Notes under the pieces: generated by a model
Databases searched by the model: none
Told to the model about the DNA's origin: nothing
Seen by the model: only the letters and a program-made list of their open reading frames with translations
Made by a program: the position numbers and the translations under genes
In this document: positions 21,713-30,429 of the stretch, piece after piece
Layout: each line of letters starts with the position of its first letter
How positions within the stretch are numbered: the stretch's first letter is position 1
Assembly: GCA_025677815.1 (NCBI GenBank)
Contig: JAIXMP010000015.1
Span: 620,001-684,000, forward strand
DNA length: 64,000 nucleotides
Direction of reading: 5' to 3'
Origin: Phascolomyces articulosus
Lineage: Eukaryota > Mucoromycota > Mucoromycetes > Mucorales > Lichtheimiaceae

Positions 21713-22249
21713 AATTACCACACAAGTAAGGCAAAGGGTAAATAGCATTTTCTATTATGAATAATAATAATAATTAAGAAGCCATTGTATATTGGATACA
21801 ACACACACTAATATATGATAGATTTACTTATTCATAAATAACTAGTTAAACATCATTCTATAATAAAACATAATACAACTAATAATATACTATATTACTC
21901 TTGATTTATTCCTCATTACTAATAATCTAGAATATAGAAGAAAGATAAAGAATAATTACTAAATAGGACAATACATCTATTACTAGGTACATAAAGAAAT
22001 ATCTAGAAACAAGTACATGTATACACTTGAATAATTGGATATTAATTGTCCTTTAAAGTTAGTGAAACATAGTACTAGAATGATCTAGTAAATAACATCA
22101 TTACATCAGATAGACAAAACATATAAATATGAGCAAATTTGAACAATAAAAAATTCTTAACTATATTCTTATCTGTCTCTTTATTTATTACATTCGATTT
22201 TATTACCATTTCATCTCACTATGTATAATATAAGTAATCATCTAAATAG
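21713..22249 (+). repeat. LTR-like unit 1 of a head-to-tail pair
   Basis: Begins AATTACCACACAAGTAAGGC. It contains an (AAT)n run, CATTGTATATTGGATACAAC, GTTAAACATCATTCT, a promoter-like stretch, and the ending AATTCTTAACTATATTC...TTCATTTCATCTCAC-like leader. The next unit begins at once with AATTACCACACAAGTGAG at 22250, 537 bp later. No internal retroelement sequence separates them. Confidence 0.75.
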
Positions 22250-22284
22250 AATTACCACACAAGTGAGATATGGGGTGAATGACA

Positions 22285-22328
<44 letters not shown>

Positions 22329-22855
22329 GAATTATTATTTATTGTGAAGCTATCATATATTAGATACAACACATACATTAAAAATCAGGAACCTTTATAG
22401 TAGTAATTGTGATGAACCACAACAATGGTTCTATTATGTCCATTCATTCATCGGTTAAACATCATTCTCATATATATGATATGACCATTAACACACTACA
22501 CCAAGTTAAATTCTTATTACTAATAAACACGGTGTAAGAATACTATATAAAGAAATAATTAGTAAAGAAGTGTAGACATTAGAGAAGATCGGTGTACCAG
22601 TCTATAACTCAACTAAATATACATGTATAATCATATGTAATTTAAGAAGTAAGAGATCCTTCATCTCAGCTCATTGAACATAGATTATTAATCATAATTA
22701 ACTGGACATCATCTCCGTAGATAATAGAACCATATATAAAGACCAACATTTTTAAATAATAAAAGATTCTCAACTATATTCTTTTAGTCCCACTTTTCAC
22801 ACATTTTATTTTTTTTCATTCGTCTTATTGTCATTTCACCTCAGTAATTATCCAA
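22250..22855 (+). repeat. LTR-like unit 2 of a head-to-tail pair
   Basis: Repeats the same ordered landmarks as unit 1: AATTACCACACAAGTGAG, (AAT)n (22276-22327), ATATTAGATACAAC, GGTTAAACATCATTCT, and AATAATAAAAGATTCTCAAC leading to TTTTTTCATTCGTC and CATTTCACCTCAGTAAT. It is somewhat longer and clearly diverged from unit 1. Confidence 0.75.
22276..22327. repeat. (AAT)n microsatellite
   Basis: About 17 uninterrupted AAT/ATA triplets inside LTR-like unit 2. The homologous position of unit 1 has a much shorter run (near 21763-21776), so the tract expanded after the duplication. Further imperfect AAT runs lie at 21428-21482. Confidence 0.95.
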
Positions 22856-23369
22856 AACAAAGGATCTTACAGAATAATTATAAACAGAAAAATAAGAATA
22901 TATTTACCTAAAAAAAATAAATTCAAGATATATAGAAAAATGCAAATAAGTTCAAGATATATAAAACCGATTCAAAAAATATTCCTAAAAAAGCTAGATT
23001 TAAATATTTTTTTTTAAAAAAGCTAAAAATATTTAAAATATATTCCATATTCTAAAAAAAAATCATAATATATTCATATTTGCCAGTTGTTGTGTCTTCA
23101 AATATGTAAATATATGTTGTATATATTCTGAATTTATTTTTTCAAATACTGAGGAAGAGGGAAAAAGAAAAGAAAAGATGCATCTAATAAACCTCATGCT
23201 TTTTTTCTTTACATAACCATTTCACTTATGATTCATCATTTACTTATTTATATAAACGTCAAAACAATAAAAAAGTAGAAAAATATATTCATGTTTGAGG
23301 AAGGGAGATTGGAAGGTTTATTATTATGGGATATTAATTAATTAGTTAAATAAATAAGAGCATAACACT

Positions 23370-24010
23370 AAGTAATCAATGAATTTTTTGTAATATGATT
23401 CAGAGGAAACATTTTGTTTCTATAATACATAGAACAAAATTCAAATTAGATAAACCATTTCATCTTCACACATCTACTACTATACGTTATATTATGGGAA
23501 AGTTAATCTTACCTTGATCATTTTCTTTTAATTGTTTGTAATTTGTATATGTTTGCATAAGACTCAGAGGGAAACATAGTTCCATTAGTATAAAGTGTAA
23601 TACAAATTAGCTTATCATTTCATAGATACAACCATATAATACATCTATTATTTCTAAAAAACCTTGATCCTAGTTACCTTGTTCTTTTTTTTTGTAAGTT
23701 TTTGTTTTTGTATATGTATAATAAAAGACTCAGGGGGAAACAAAGTCTCTGTTGATATAAATGATATACAAGTTAGCATACTATTCCATACACCTATAAT
23801 CCACCCGTTATTTCAGCAATTTTTAAACTTATTTACCTTGTTCATTTATTTTTTTTTTGTATATAAAAGACTCAGAGGGAATCAAAGTTCCTATTCATAT
23901 AAAATGGTATACAAGTTAATATACTATTATTACATGCAATTATAATCTATCCGTTATTTCTGAAACACCATATTACTTACCTTGTTCTTTTATATTTTTT
24001 ATGATTGTTT
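23370..24010 (+). repeat. Tandem array of about 155-bp diverged units
   Basis: Four to five units in the same orientation. The recurring core is (C)TTACCTTGTTC, a T-rich stretch with TTTGTATATG, then GACTCAGAGGGAAACAAAG, TATACAAGTTAGCATACTAT, and ATAATCYATCCGTTATTTCT. The CTTACC-type motif falls near 23508, 23675, 23834 and 23976, spacing about 141-167 bp. On the minus strand each is AAG|GTAA, a good splice-donor match. The GACTCAGAGGG core is preceded by (A)AG after a T-rich tract, which looks like an acceptor on the plus strand. Coding potential is broken: one unit reads KDSGGNKVSVDINDIQV on the plus strand, others have stops. Confidence 0.75.
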
Positions 24011-24033
24011 GTATTTGTTTTTGTATAATATAG

Positions 24034-24123
24034 TGGAATGTACCAATACATACATGGATCTACACAAATGAAACAGGTCGATCTGTATCTTTAAAAGTCG
24101 ATGTTGATCCTCGTTACCCATAG
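24034..24123 (+). other. Possible terminal exon or exon relic after the tandem array
   Basis: After an acceptor-like TATAATATAG the frame WNVPIHTWIYTNETGRSVS... runs for 29 codons to TAG. Its TNETGRSVSLKVDVD part resembles KDSGGNKVSVDIND in the array unit at 23.73 kb. The array may therefore be a multiplied intron/exon segment of this gene. No start exon was found and the family is not recognised. A minus-strand open frame over the same DNA (24136-24330) is the weaker alternative. Confidence 0.3.
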
Positions 24124-24587
24124 TCTTCGAATTTTTCAGGTCGACCTCTCTTCATCGGCTTCTAACCATACACACCAACCCGAGTCATTTGTATAGACAC
24201 ACATATATACTGTTCGTCCAAATTTTTTTTTGTTTTGTTTTATTCGCCCATAACTAATGCATAATATATGTGAAATGATATTAGTATCTCTTGATACAAA
24301 TGTCGTAGTGTTGATAAATAAATATAACAAATTAATGTAATATAAAAAACTTACTGGATCAAATGTTTTTTTTTTTTCACTTCATTGCTTGGTGCTATGC
24401 TCAAATTTGTTTTGTATGTGTATATTTTGTTTCCCTCTTTTTTTTTTTTTTTTTGTTATACCTGTACTTTTTTTTTCTTGTGTTGATTGATCCACAGCCA
24501 CCACGACCACCACAACCACAACTGTTTCTGCTGTTTTCCTTTGTTTTCTTTCTTTTCCCCACAGAAGAGGTTGTTTACTCCGCTAGC

Positions 24588-24990
24588 CTGCTGGACCAAG
24601 CAGACAGCTTTGGCTTCAGGAGAACAGCTCTCCAGAAATAAAGGCAAGGAAAAAGCCTGGAAGCGGGCTCAGCATGATCTGCCCCATACTACAGCCAAAG
24701 GAACCGGGACAGACAGAATATAGATTGCACACCTCCGGCCTTCGGATTCCAGCGTGAGGGGCACCAATGATCCTTGTAGCATAAGCAGTCGACGCAGGAC
24801 AAGATGCAAAATGGAGAACATTCGTGGCCACCTCACAAGAATACGTTTTCTTCTTTCTCCACCAAGTAATACATATGACCAGATGATAATAGGAATCAAC
24901 GCCAAAGAACAAGAAACCAATTGGTATGAATATGAAATACCAAAAAGATATCGAACGAATTGACTGGATATCAAGGTAGGTCCATCGTCA
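24588..24990 (+). repeat. Left arm of a divergent inverted duplication
   Basis: Aligns with the reverse complement of about 25190-25600. Shared, in order: CAGCTTTGG, CAGCTCT..CAG(G)AATAAAGG, CAAAGG, CTTCGG, TCTTGTAG, AAATGG, CAC..GAATACGTTTT, CTTTCT(T/C)CAC, and CATATG. Translated in the same relative frame the two arms also agree (for example GHLTRIRFLLS versus GHFTGIRFFLS), so the segment may once have been coding. It is GC-richer than its surroundings. Confidence 0.7.
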
Positions 24991-24998
24991 TATCTAAA

Positions 24999-25040
24999 AT
25001 AACAATTCCATTTTCCCAGTTGGAAAAATGGAATTGTTAT
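24999..25040. repeat. Hairpin at the centre of the inverted duplication
   Basis: ATAACAATTCCATTTTCC, short loop, then GGAAAAATGGAATTGTTAT. The stem is 16 uninterrupted base pairs, and two more pairs follow next to one extra A. It lies between the two arms of the larger inverted duplication (24588-24990 and 25190-25600). Confidence 0.9.
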
Positions 25041-25189
25041 CACCATTAAGACAATAAAATATATAACAGTTAGCGATGTTACTCACAAATAAAATAATTA
25101 TCCATTCACCCATCCATTCTTTTCTATTACATTTTCCGTGTCAAAAAAAAAAGAACACAATAGACTTACCAAACATATATAATCGATAT

Positions 25190-25600
25190 CCACTTTTTTC
25201 CGTCGTCAAAATCCATCAATACCTTTTTGATATCTCATATACATACCAAAAGGCTCTCATTCCTTGACGCGACCCTACTACCATCCAGCATATGCATTAC
25301 CTAGTGAAGAAAGAAAAAAACGTATTCCTGTGAAATGACCACAAATGCACCCCATTTCACACCCCATCCCACACCAACCACTTACACTACAAGAACCACT
25401 GGCACCATACCCCACGCCAGAACCCAAAAGCCGAAGATGGACAACCCATATCCTGCCTGCCCCGAATCCCTTTGACCATGGCATGGAACAAACCATGCCA
25501 AACCCAACTCCCGGACTCCTCCCTTACCTTTATTCCTGAAGAGCTGCTCCCCATCCACCAAAGCTGCCTACTTGACCCAGGATTGGTGGCTCTTCTAGCC
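25190..25600 (-). repeat. Right arm of the divergent inverted duplication
   Basis: Partner of 24588-24990 in opposite orientation. The minus-strand frame (25278-25496) is open and rich in Gly, Cys and Trp; the plus-strand arm has stops at the matching place. Neither arm is convincing as a current gene. Confidence 0.7.
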
Positions 25601-26185
25601 ACCCCTATAAATCAAATAAAATTGATCGAATCAGGATGATGTTTTATACAATGTATAATGAATTGGTTATAAATATATATAAAAAAAAGAAACTTACCAC
25701 ATGCCCGCAGGCCATGAACTACGCCGTCATGGATGACGGCGGATCTGTGGCCCTTCTAGCCACACTATGGATGGAATATAAATGATTGGACTAGCATAAT
25801 AGCTATGAAAAAATAAATTCATGGTAGATATATAAATTTAAAAAAAACTTACACTATGGCGCAAGGGCCATTACCTACGCCGTATAAAGAACGGCGGAGA
25901 AAAACTCAAACAAAACTGGCCAAGTAACGAACCTATGATTAGATATTTACAAATGGATAGAGAGTTATTAATACCAATATCATGAAAGAATGTATGCAAT
26001 TTATAATTGATAGTTAACATACCTCTATTGGCACAACGGCCAAGTCTAAAAGTCAAAATATAAAAACTAACAAAAAAAAACAAAAGCAAAAAATCTACAA
26101 GAAATGGTGAGTAAATTTGCTGTGAACAATAAATGAAAGCGAAAGAAATAATCGTTTGTCAATTGTTACTTACCTATACTAGGTA
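25585..26185. repeat. Periodic array of GC-rich hairpins beside splice-donor-like motifs
   Basis: Short perfect or near-perfect inverted repeats recur every 140-170 bp in otherwise AT-rich DNA. Hairpin 'c': 25585-25603 (GGTGGC/GCCACC) and 25746-25764 (TGTGGC/GCCACA). Hairpin 'b': 25722-25741 (CGCCGTCAT/ATGACGGCG) and 25878-25896 (CGCCGT/ACGGCG). Hairpin 'a': 25700-25716 (CATGCC/GG-C-CATG), 25856-25871 (ATGGC/GCCAT), 26028-26043 (TTGGC/GCCAA) and 26171-26185 (TACCTA/TAGGTA). On the minus strand each 'a' hairpin is followed at once by GTAAGT or GTATGT. The minus-strand frames across the 25.7-kb unit all contain stops, so coding on that strand is unlikely there. Confidence 0.8.
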
Positions 26186-26608
26186 TCTAACAAAACTGCG
26201 GGTATAAAAATAGGTATAAGAAGAAGGGTATAAAGATAAGGTATAAAGAAACGGTATAAAGAAAGGTAAAAGAAGATGGATATAAGAAGAAGGGTATCAA
26301 AATAAGGAGAATCCTATTATTATTACAAAGAAGGGTACGGTAGTTTTCATACATTGCAACTAAACGATGAATGAATGACCTAAAATATAAAACTACTTAC
26401 CAATAAAATATATAAAACAAAGTACTGAAACATGATTTTTTTGTTTTTTGTTTTTTGTTTTTTTGGTTGTAACGGAAGGAAATGAAAGAAAACAGAAAAA
26501 GGAAAAGAAAACCCTACTCATTAATAAATAAAAAAGAGTCAATGCATAATTATCAAACGCGTTCTCGAGACTTAATTTTGGAAATGAAAAAAAAAAAGAT
26601 GCATACAA

Positions 26609-27115
26609 CTACCAATTATTGTGGACAGTGTCATCAACGTCCATGTCCCAAGTGGGAGCACGAACGGACAAACGACTGAAGCGCATTTGAATAACAAATT
26701 GTTCTTCAAGGCGGAATTGTTGTTGTTCTTGCTTATAGCAATGGTAGCGGTGGAAAGCATAAGTAGTGCTCTCAGGGTAATGAATGACGGTGTTGTATTG
26801 GTATGGGTGTTGCGGTTGTGGTGGTGTACTAAAGGTGGGAGGGGTAAGGGAAGGTTCATCTAATAAAGCAGCTACTTCTGCCATTCGGCGCAAGGCCCAA
26901 AGAGGATTGCTATACATTGCTTCTTTGTATTCATCATGGTTATCTGTTGCCGTGGCAACTGGAACTTTGAAGTACTTACTGTTTATGATTTTGTAATAAC
27001 AATAGTAAATTACTGGCCAGCAGAAAAACCAGAAAATTACCGTTTCATGAGGGGAATTCACAAGTGCAATGAAAGTTGCTAATGCAACGTAGGTTTGTGG
27101 GTGGAAGTCAAGCAT
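26609..27115 (-). CDS. Small putative membrane protein, unknown family
   Basis: A single open frame of 168 residues starting at 27115. The N-terminal 50 residues hold two hydrophobic segments (about residues 8-20, TYVALATFIALVN, and 27-45, TVIFWFFCWPVIYYCYYKI). They are followed by a soluble part with ALRRMAEVAALLDEP, a Pro/Thr-rich linker and a Gln-rich stretch near KQEQQQFRLEEQ. Composition is higher in G+C than the flanks, consistent with real coding sequence. I do not recognise the family. Overlapping plus-strand frames are of poor composition. There may be unseen introns, because the last residues (DDTVHNNW) end in sequence similar to the rest. Function unknown. Confidence 0.6.
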   Translation of the reverse strand: MLDFHPQTYVALATFIALVNSPHETVIFWFFCWPVIYYCYYKIINSKYFKVPVATATDNHDEYKEAMYSNPLWALRRMAEVAALLDEPSLTPPTFSTPPQPQHPYQYNTVIHYPESTTYAFHRYHCYKQEQQQFRLEEQFVIQMRFSRLSVRAPTWDMDVDDTVHNNW

Positions 27116-29014
27116 TGTAAACGCTGAATTACTACAGAAAAAAAAAAACGGGGTGCCAGAGCAAAGAAAGAAATTCGAGTTTCGTGATTTAATTTATTAC
27201 TCAGACACCTGGAAATTTTCTAGCTATAGCCAGGCCATACACACAAATATATTCATACATAGACCATAAAAAATAAAAGTAGTTGTATATATGATTATAA
27301 GCGTATTCTCTTTAATAAGTATGTTTCTATACGTAACAATTATTTTCATAACAACTGTTCCTGAACCCCTAGTTGTATGATATCATCATTGTTTTTAACA
27401 TGTCCATGATGAAATTCAGCTTGAACATCCCAGTTGTGGCCACAATGTTTCAGAGTTGCATTGTTTGTGGCGCTTGTGGCGTCAAGACATTCTTTATCCA
27501 GAGACTTTTCCTCTCTCCTTATTTTTTCTTCGCATATATACTCGCAGAAAAAGAAACAACGTAATGACAATCAACCACCACAGTTATAAACCAACATAAT
27601 AAAAATAGTATTATATTTCAAATCAATAAAACGAGTGAATCTTTATTATTTATTTTTTTTATGGTAATCTCAAAACAGGTGGTAATCAAGTTACTTGAAA
27701 CGATGACTCACCATGACCAAGATGGTCGATTCAACTGATTTTAATTTTATTTCACAAAGCTCAATAACAAAATAGGCTGTTATCTAAGCTAATACTCTGT
27801 AGTATTTATAATGCTGTGAAGACCCATTATATATCATAAAACACATGTCCTTTTTAAGTTCTTGTTGTAACGGTACGTTACTTTTATTATGCTTTCCTTC
27901 TTGTCTCAGTGCCCTTCCCCATGACGATGTGCTGGCTCTATCAAGAATTTTTACAAATTGCTATCATTATAAATGAGTTTTTATAGTAAACGAATATAAT
28001 CAGGTTGTATCTGCAATATATAGGAAAAAAAGAAGCAATCAGATGTGCCATTCTAAATGTGTGTGAACCGAAAGAAATGTCATATATTGTGTTACTTGAA
28101 CCGTGTGTATGTCACACCAACTACTATTGTTGAAGATGACTATGACAATAAAAAGATGATAGTTCTACATGAATCCTTTTTTTATTATTAAACTACTACT
28201 GGTGGATAATAGGTGGCTCCACAATATAAATAAAAGATTCAGTAAATGGCACGCTGAAAGAAGATATTTACTCAAAAAAAAAAAAAATTCGTCAAAAAGT
28301 GGTGGCGACGTGATGATTGACGACAAAATGGCAATTTTACTTTCTCGCTGTACGCAAAATTCACATTTTCTCAACAAGACTCCTTATATTACTTTTTTTT
28401 TTTCCTTTCTTTATTTGATCCTTCATAGGATGAGTTGTATTTGGAAAGAATGTAAAAATTGATTTTATCAATATTGGAGCAGCTTCACTTTTGTACATGT
28501 ATGTATACTATCTATCTGCTAAAAACTAATATATATACATCCAATGGGGTGTGGAGTATCATTATTTGTACTTGGATATAAAGGTACACAAATATAATAT
28601 TCTTTCATTTTCCGTCTCGTCCCGTCCCAATGATGTACCTCAATCCTTTTGAATATATCATACTATTGAACAACTTGGATCTCCAATGACTAAACAGCAA
28701 TAATAGTTTTTTTTTTAATTTAGTAAAATAGCAATAATGATAATAGTAGGCATATTCCATTAGATTTCTTTGCAAAAAACATCCCAAGCATAATTGATAA
28801 TCATTGATGTATCAAGTATATATAGAAAATGTGAATAAGTTTTATCAATATTCAAAAAAAAGAAGTATATTAAAATATATTGAATGTTTTTTTTTTTATA
28901 CAAATATTCACTATTTACAAATGGACTCTATCTTTTTTTATTTTATTTTGACAAATATATGAGAGGAGGAGAAAAAAAACATAGTTTCATAAAAATGATT
29001 GTATTAAACAAAAA
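27116..29014. other. AT-rich spacer, no gene seen
   Basis: About 1.9 kb. Several frames of 60-97 codons are open on both strands, but they are low-complexity (poly-Lys/Phe) and overlap each other. The right end is the 3' flank of the ELP5 gene. Confidence 0.5.
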
Positions 29015-30215
29015 TTAAATATCCAAATCATCATCAGGATCCTCATCATCAAAATCATCACCAGCATCCGGTTCATAATAAATCACACCACTAGGTTGTT
29101 GTTGTTCTTGAATCTTCATATAAGGTAATTCCACATTATCCTTGGCCCGACGTTGATTATCCGTCAACGACAGATTAAACGATAAATTAGCTGTAGGGTC
29201 CGGTTGTTGTGGTTGAGGACCATTATCTATATCCATCGATACTTGATTTTCAGTGACTGTAGTGTTACCCGTCAATGTGGAAGCTTCTACGATAATCAAT
29301 CCTTTGCTACCAAGGTAAAATCCATTGGTTTCATATTGTACTTTGCCACTCTTTTTACGCCATTCAATGTGAGCCAATCCTCCCTTTTCCATCAAATTCG
29401 ATGTGGTTTTCATATACGTAAATGATTCTTGGGCTGTAAATCCAGTCAATGCTTCTTGTTGTGTTTCATGTAATGTTCGTTCAGGTAAAGGCTCCAAAGA
29501 AAGAATCACAGAAGCTAATCGATTAAGTGCATTGACAGTAGGAATCAAGTGGTTGTTGTTACGTGGTAATTGAATATCAGCATGGTGTCCAATCACAAGT
29601 CGGATCGCATCTACATACACATTTATTTTGTAAACGCAAGTTTTTTTTAATATATATTGTTTGACACATCCGATCCCGACTCTTTCCCCCTCTCTTCAAA
29701 TATATATATTTACCAGTCGTCAACGATTCCAAAGCTTTCACCAATTGATACGTTCGTTGTTGTGATATCATTAACAATGGATGAATAGAATCCATCAATA
29801 TAGAACACTCTGTTAATGTGGCAGTTTTTTCAATAATAGGTTTCAAAATGGATCGTTCCATATCACGCATATGACGTACAGTTTCCACTGTGGCGTCTAA
29901 GGGCCATGTTTCTTTTTTTTGTTGTTGTTGTTGAGAAGGAGAATCATCCCAACCCAATGGATCGGTATAAGCATCAAGAATATAAATACTTGCTGTGGTT
30001 TTTGTTGTTGTCGTCGAAAGTTGTTGTTGTAAACGCGTCAAGAATGCTTTTGGTGAAGTTTCTGTCAAAACAAGAATCAATCCTTGATTATCACGTAATG
30101 TGGTAGCAGCCCATACTGTTAAAAGAGAAAGACTAGAGAATTCAATGGTATCGTTGATTAAGATAAATGGAGACGATCGTTTGTTTTGAAGTAATTGATT
30201 TAAACAAAGGGCCAT
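29015..30215 (-). CDS. ELP5: Elongator complex subunit 5 (Iki1/Elp5 family)
   Basis: Part of the Elp4-Elp5-Elp6 subcomplex of Elongator, which is needed for wobble-uridine modification of tRNA. Two exons, 29714-30215 and 29015-29610, joined by a 103-bp GT-AG intron, give 365 residues. Family features: an N-terminal RecA-like fold region (SPFILINDTIEFSS, ASIYILDAYTDPLGWD), and the conserved C-terminal block NLSFNLSLTDNQRRAKDNVELPY. The C-terminus is GVIYYEPDAGDDFDDEDPDDDLDI-like acidic, the hallmark of Elp5. A run of Gln (residues about 95-100) is a low-complexity insert. The gene is head to head with the SLC35-like transporter, with 214 bp between start codons. No Walker A is expected in this subunit and none is seen. 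Confidence 0.88.
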
Positions 30216-30429
30216 TTTTTTTTTAAGAAAGAAAGAGAGAGAAAAAAAAAATTATAAAGTAACAGAAAAAAGATATGCACCGCACTATTATTATTATTAA
30301 AAAAAAAGTTCGCAAGCTGAGTTATTATGCATGTTAAATGTATATAAAATTATATCGTTTCCCACAGCTTTGTCTTCTTTTCACAAACCCCCCTTCTTTT
30401 CCCACCCCCCCTATAGTATATTAAAAATA
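30216..30429. promoter_or_regulatory. Shared divergent promoter region, ELP5 and SLC35-like gene
   Basis: Only 214 bp separate the two start codons. The segment contains a poly-A/T run, an (ATT)n stretch and, on the plus side, pyrimidine-rich CTTTTCACAAACCCCCCTTC before a TATAGTATATTAAAAATA stretch next to the start. I name no specific factor site. Confidence 0.5.

Larger units (their letters stand above)
19150..23500. other. Extremely AT-rich repeat region without genes
   Basis: About 4.3 kb, markedly lower in G+C than the rest of the window. No open frame of credible protein composition is present. The content is repeats: the foldback element at 19455-19738, the direct repeat pair near 19.8 and 20.5 kb, the two LTR-like units at 21.7-22.9 kb, and several (AAT)n runs. 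It reads as a graveyard of terminally mutated repeats between a tRNA gene and the 23.5-kb array. Confidence 0.7.

Noticed and set aside
19200..23500. AT-rich region considered as a mitochondrial DNA insertion (NUMT)
   Set aside because: No mitochondrial gene, rRNA or intron sequence is recognisable. The content is repeat and LTR-like, and the flanking tRNA-Leu is nuclear in type.
23508..24010. 155-bp array considered as a CRISPR or nucleosome-phasing satellite
   Set aside because: The units are diverged along their full length rather than identical repeats with unique spacers. The nucleosome-like period is suggestive but cannot be tested here.
30331..30429. Upstream in-frame ATG of the SLC35-like gene
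   Set aside because: The 33 added residues look like a translated pyrimidine-rich leader. The ATG at 30430 has a better context (AATAATGG) and leads into the usual polar tail.
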